Source of the DNA: Clostridiales bacterium
GTDB lineage: Bacteria > Bacillota > Clostridia > Oscillospirales > Ruminococcaceae
NCBI GenBank assembly: GCA_003150405.1
Contig: QAMM01000017.1
Span: 1 to 40,287, forward strand
Reading direction: 5' to 3'
Length of the DNA: 40,287 nt
A program made the position numbers and the translations under genes. Position 1 is the first letter of the stretch, and each line of letters begins with the position of its first letter. Below are positions 39,064 through 40,287 of this stretch, piece after piece. Below the pieces are notes generated by a model. That model ran no database searches. It saw nothing but the letters and a program-made list of their open reading frames with translations, and was not told the origin of the DNA.

Positions 39064-40287
39064 ATGAAAACCCATACCTTCAAACGACTGCTGGGGTATC
39101 TGAAAGGCCATAGGCTGCGGTTGTTTTTCGTCCTGCTGTTTGCTTCCGTCAGCACCATTTTCACCGTGATGGCCCCGTTTGTGATCGGCAAGGTCACAAC
39201 GACCCTGTTTGACAGCATCCGGGACGGTGTGTTTTATTGGGAAACCATTCTCTGGCTGCTGGCGGCGTTGGTCTGCCTCTATCTGATTTCCCAGTTCTTT
39301 TCGTTTTTGCAGGGATTTCACATGGCGAAGGTCACTGCCAATGTTATGCGCGAAATCCGAAGCGACATTGACGGGAAAATGCACCGCCTGAAGCTGAACT
39401 ACTACGATACCCATACCCACGGCGACATTCTCAGCGTGATCACCAACGACGTCGATACCATCAATAATACTGTCAGCCAGAACCTGACCTCTATCGTTAC
39501 ACAGGTAATCACGGCGATCGGCATTCTTTTGATGATGCTGGCAATCAGCCCGAAGCTGACCATCATTCCAATCATTATGGTGCCGCTGTCGCTGCTCAGC
39601 GCGGCGGGCGTGATGAAGTCCAGCGGCCGGCATTATGAAAAGCAGCAGCAGTTGTTGGGTCAGCTCAACGGATACATTGAGGAAATGTACAACGGCCAGC
39701 AGGTCGTCCAGACCTTTAGTTATCAGGACAGAGCAAAACGGCGTTTTTCCGCTTTGAATGATGAACTGAAACATAGTTCCTATAAGGCGGAAACAACCGC
39801 GGGAGCCGTCAGCCCGATTACCACTCTAGTCAACGATATGGGATATGTAGTTTGCGCTGTCATCGGCTGTCTGAGCGCCATCGGCGGCCGGATCACGGTG
39901 GGAAATGTGCAGGCTATGCTGGAGTACACCCGTCGGTTTGCCGAGCCGTTTTCCTCGCTGGCTGGTATGGCGGGAAGCTTCGGCGCAGCCAAAGCCGCAG
40001 GAGACCGAATTTTCGCTTTGCTGGACGCGGAGGAAGAATTGCCGGACGCAGAACACGGTATCATTCCCAAAGACCGTTCCGGCAGCGTGGCGTTCCAAAA
40101 CGTTCAGTTCGGGTATACGCCTGACCGTTTGCTGATGAATGGTGTAAATCTGACCGTCAAACCTGGTCAGAAGGTGGCGATCGTGGGACCGACCGGCGCG
40201 GGCAAAACCACCCTGATCAACCTGCTCATGCGCTTTTATGAGATTAACGGCGGCGCTATTATGGTGGACGGCGTCAATATACAGGAT
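39064..40287 (+). CDS. ABC exporter half-transporter, second subunit (partial, runs off the window)
   Basis: The ATG lies one base after the preceding stop, with AAGGAG (39047-39052) inside the earlier gene. 408 codons are visible and the frame stays open to the window edge. Six helices (about 15-300), the coupling-helix Q-T-F-S-Y-Q-D segment, then VAIVGPTGAGKTT with Walker A 375-383. The consensus Walker B, H-loop and C-terminus are outside. It forms the catalytically normal half of the heterodimeric exporter with the gene before it. Confidence 0.88.
   Translation, partial: MKTHTFKRLLGYLKGHRLRLFFVLLFASVSTIFTVMAPFVIGKVTTTLFDSIRDGVFYWETILWLLAALVCLYLISQFFSFLQGFHMAKVTANVMREIRSDIDGKMHRLKLNYYDTHTHGDILSVITNDVDTINNTVSQNLTSIVTQVITAIGILLMMLAISPKLTIIPIIMVPLSLLSAAGVMKSSGRHYEKQQQLLGQLNGYIEEMYNGQQVVQTFSYQDRAKRRFSALNDELKHSSYKAETTAGAVSPITTLVNDMGYVVCAVIGCLSAIGGRITVGNVQAMLEYTRRFAEPFSSLAGMAGSFGAAKAAGDRIFALLDAEEELPDAEHGIIPKDRSGSVAFQNVQFGYTPDRLLMNGVNLTVKPGQKVAIVGPTGAGKTTLINLLMRFYEINGGAIMVDGVNIQD

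Noticed and set aside
38920..39774. 284-codon minus-strand open frame
   Set aside because: Antisense to the two ABC genes, both with clear motifs.

Overview
This window looks like chromosomal DNA of an anaerobic, spore-forming Clostridia bacterium, most likely from the Oscillospirales/Ruminococcaceae group. The reasons are sigma-A promoters of the TTGACA/TATAAT type with strong AGGAGG ribosome sites, a T-box leader, a CIRCE/HrcA operator, a Cys-rich collagen-like protein of the spore-surface type, oxygen-sensitive Fe-S enzymes (IorAB, an Fe-S aldo/keto reductase, a siroheme sulfite-reductase-like protein) and occasional TTG/GTG starts. There are no rRNA or tRNA genes, insertion sequences or CRISPR arrays. 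Placement is by gene content only.

Left part (1-8.6 kb): decayed small genes at the edge, a glyoxalase I, a frameshifted metallo-beta-lactamase-fold gene, an hsp20 gene with a CIRCE operator and a hairpin over its ribosome site, then a three-gene run (Fe-S aldo/keto reductase, ThuA-like, Gfo/Idh/MocA) that looks like a sugar or polyol module. After it come a small membrane protein, an amidase-domain protein, an HMA-like protein, a patatin-like phospholipase and a VanZ-like protein.

Centre (8.7-15 kb): the most interesting unit. On the minus strand a sigma-A promoter and a T-box riboswitch precede an SSS-family symporter, a phenylacetate-CoA ligase (paaK), indolepyruvate-type ferredoxin oxidoreductase subunits (iorA, iorB) and a double-ACT protein, closed by a terminator. 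T-boxes induce when a tRNA is uncharged, so the operon is probably used to make an aromatic amino acid (phenylalanine, from a provisional UUC specifier) by importing an arylacetate, activating it to the CoA thioester and reductively carboxylating it to the aryl-pyruvate.

15-25 kb: YjbQ-family protein with a structured RNA candidate behind it, nitroreductase, polyphosphate kinase, a GH3 beta-glucosidase, an SMP-30/MATE pair, then a CmpB-type membrane protein, an SGNH-fold secreted or anchored hydrolase and a DUF4358-like lipoprotein.

25-35.4 kb: mostly single genes: zinc-ribbon membrane protein, multi-pass membrane protein, small conserved protein, GNAT, YqeY, alpha/beta hydrolase, a siroheme/Fe-S reductase divergent from a MATE pump across palindromic operators, thioredoxin, collagen-like protein, SDR dehydrogenase and cysteine synthase. 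From 35.4 to 35.9 kb lies a non-coding stretch of about 100-bp repeats. The right end (35.9-40.3 kb) is a drug-resistance-like module: a BmrR-type MerR regulator divergent from a GNAT and a heterodimeric ABC exporter whose second subunit runs off the window.
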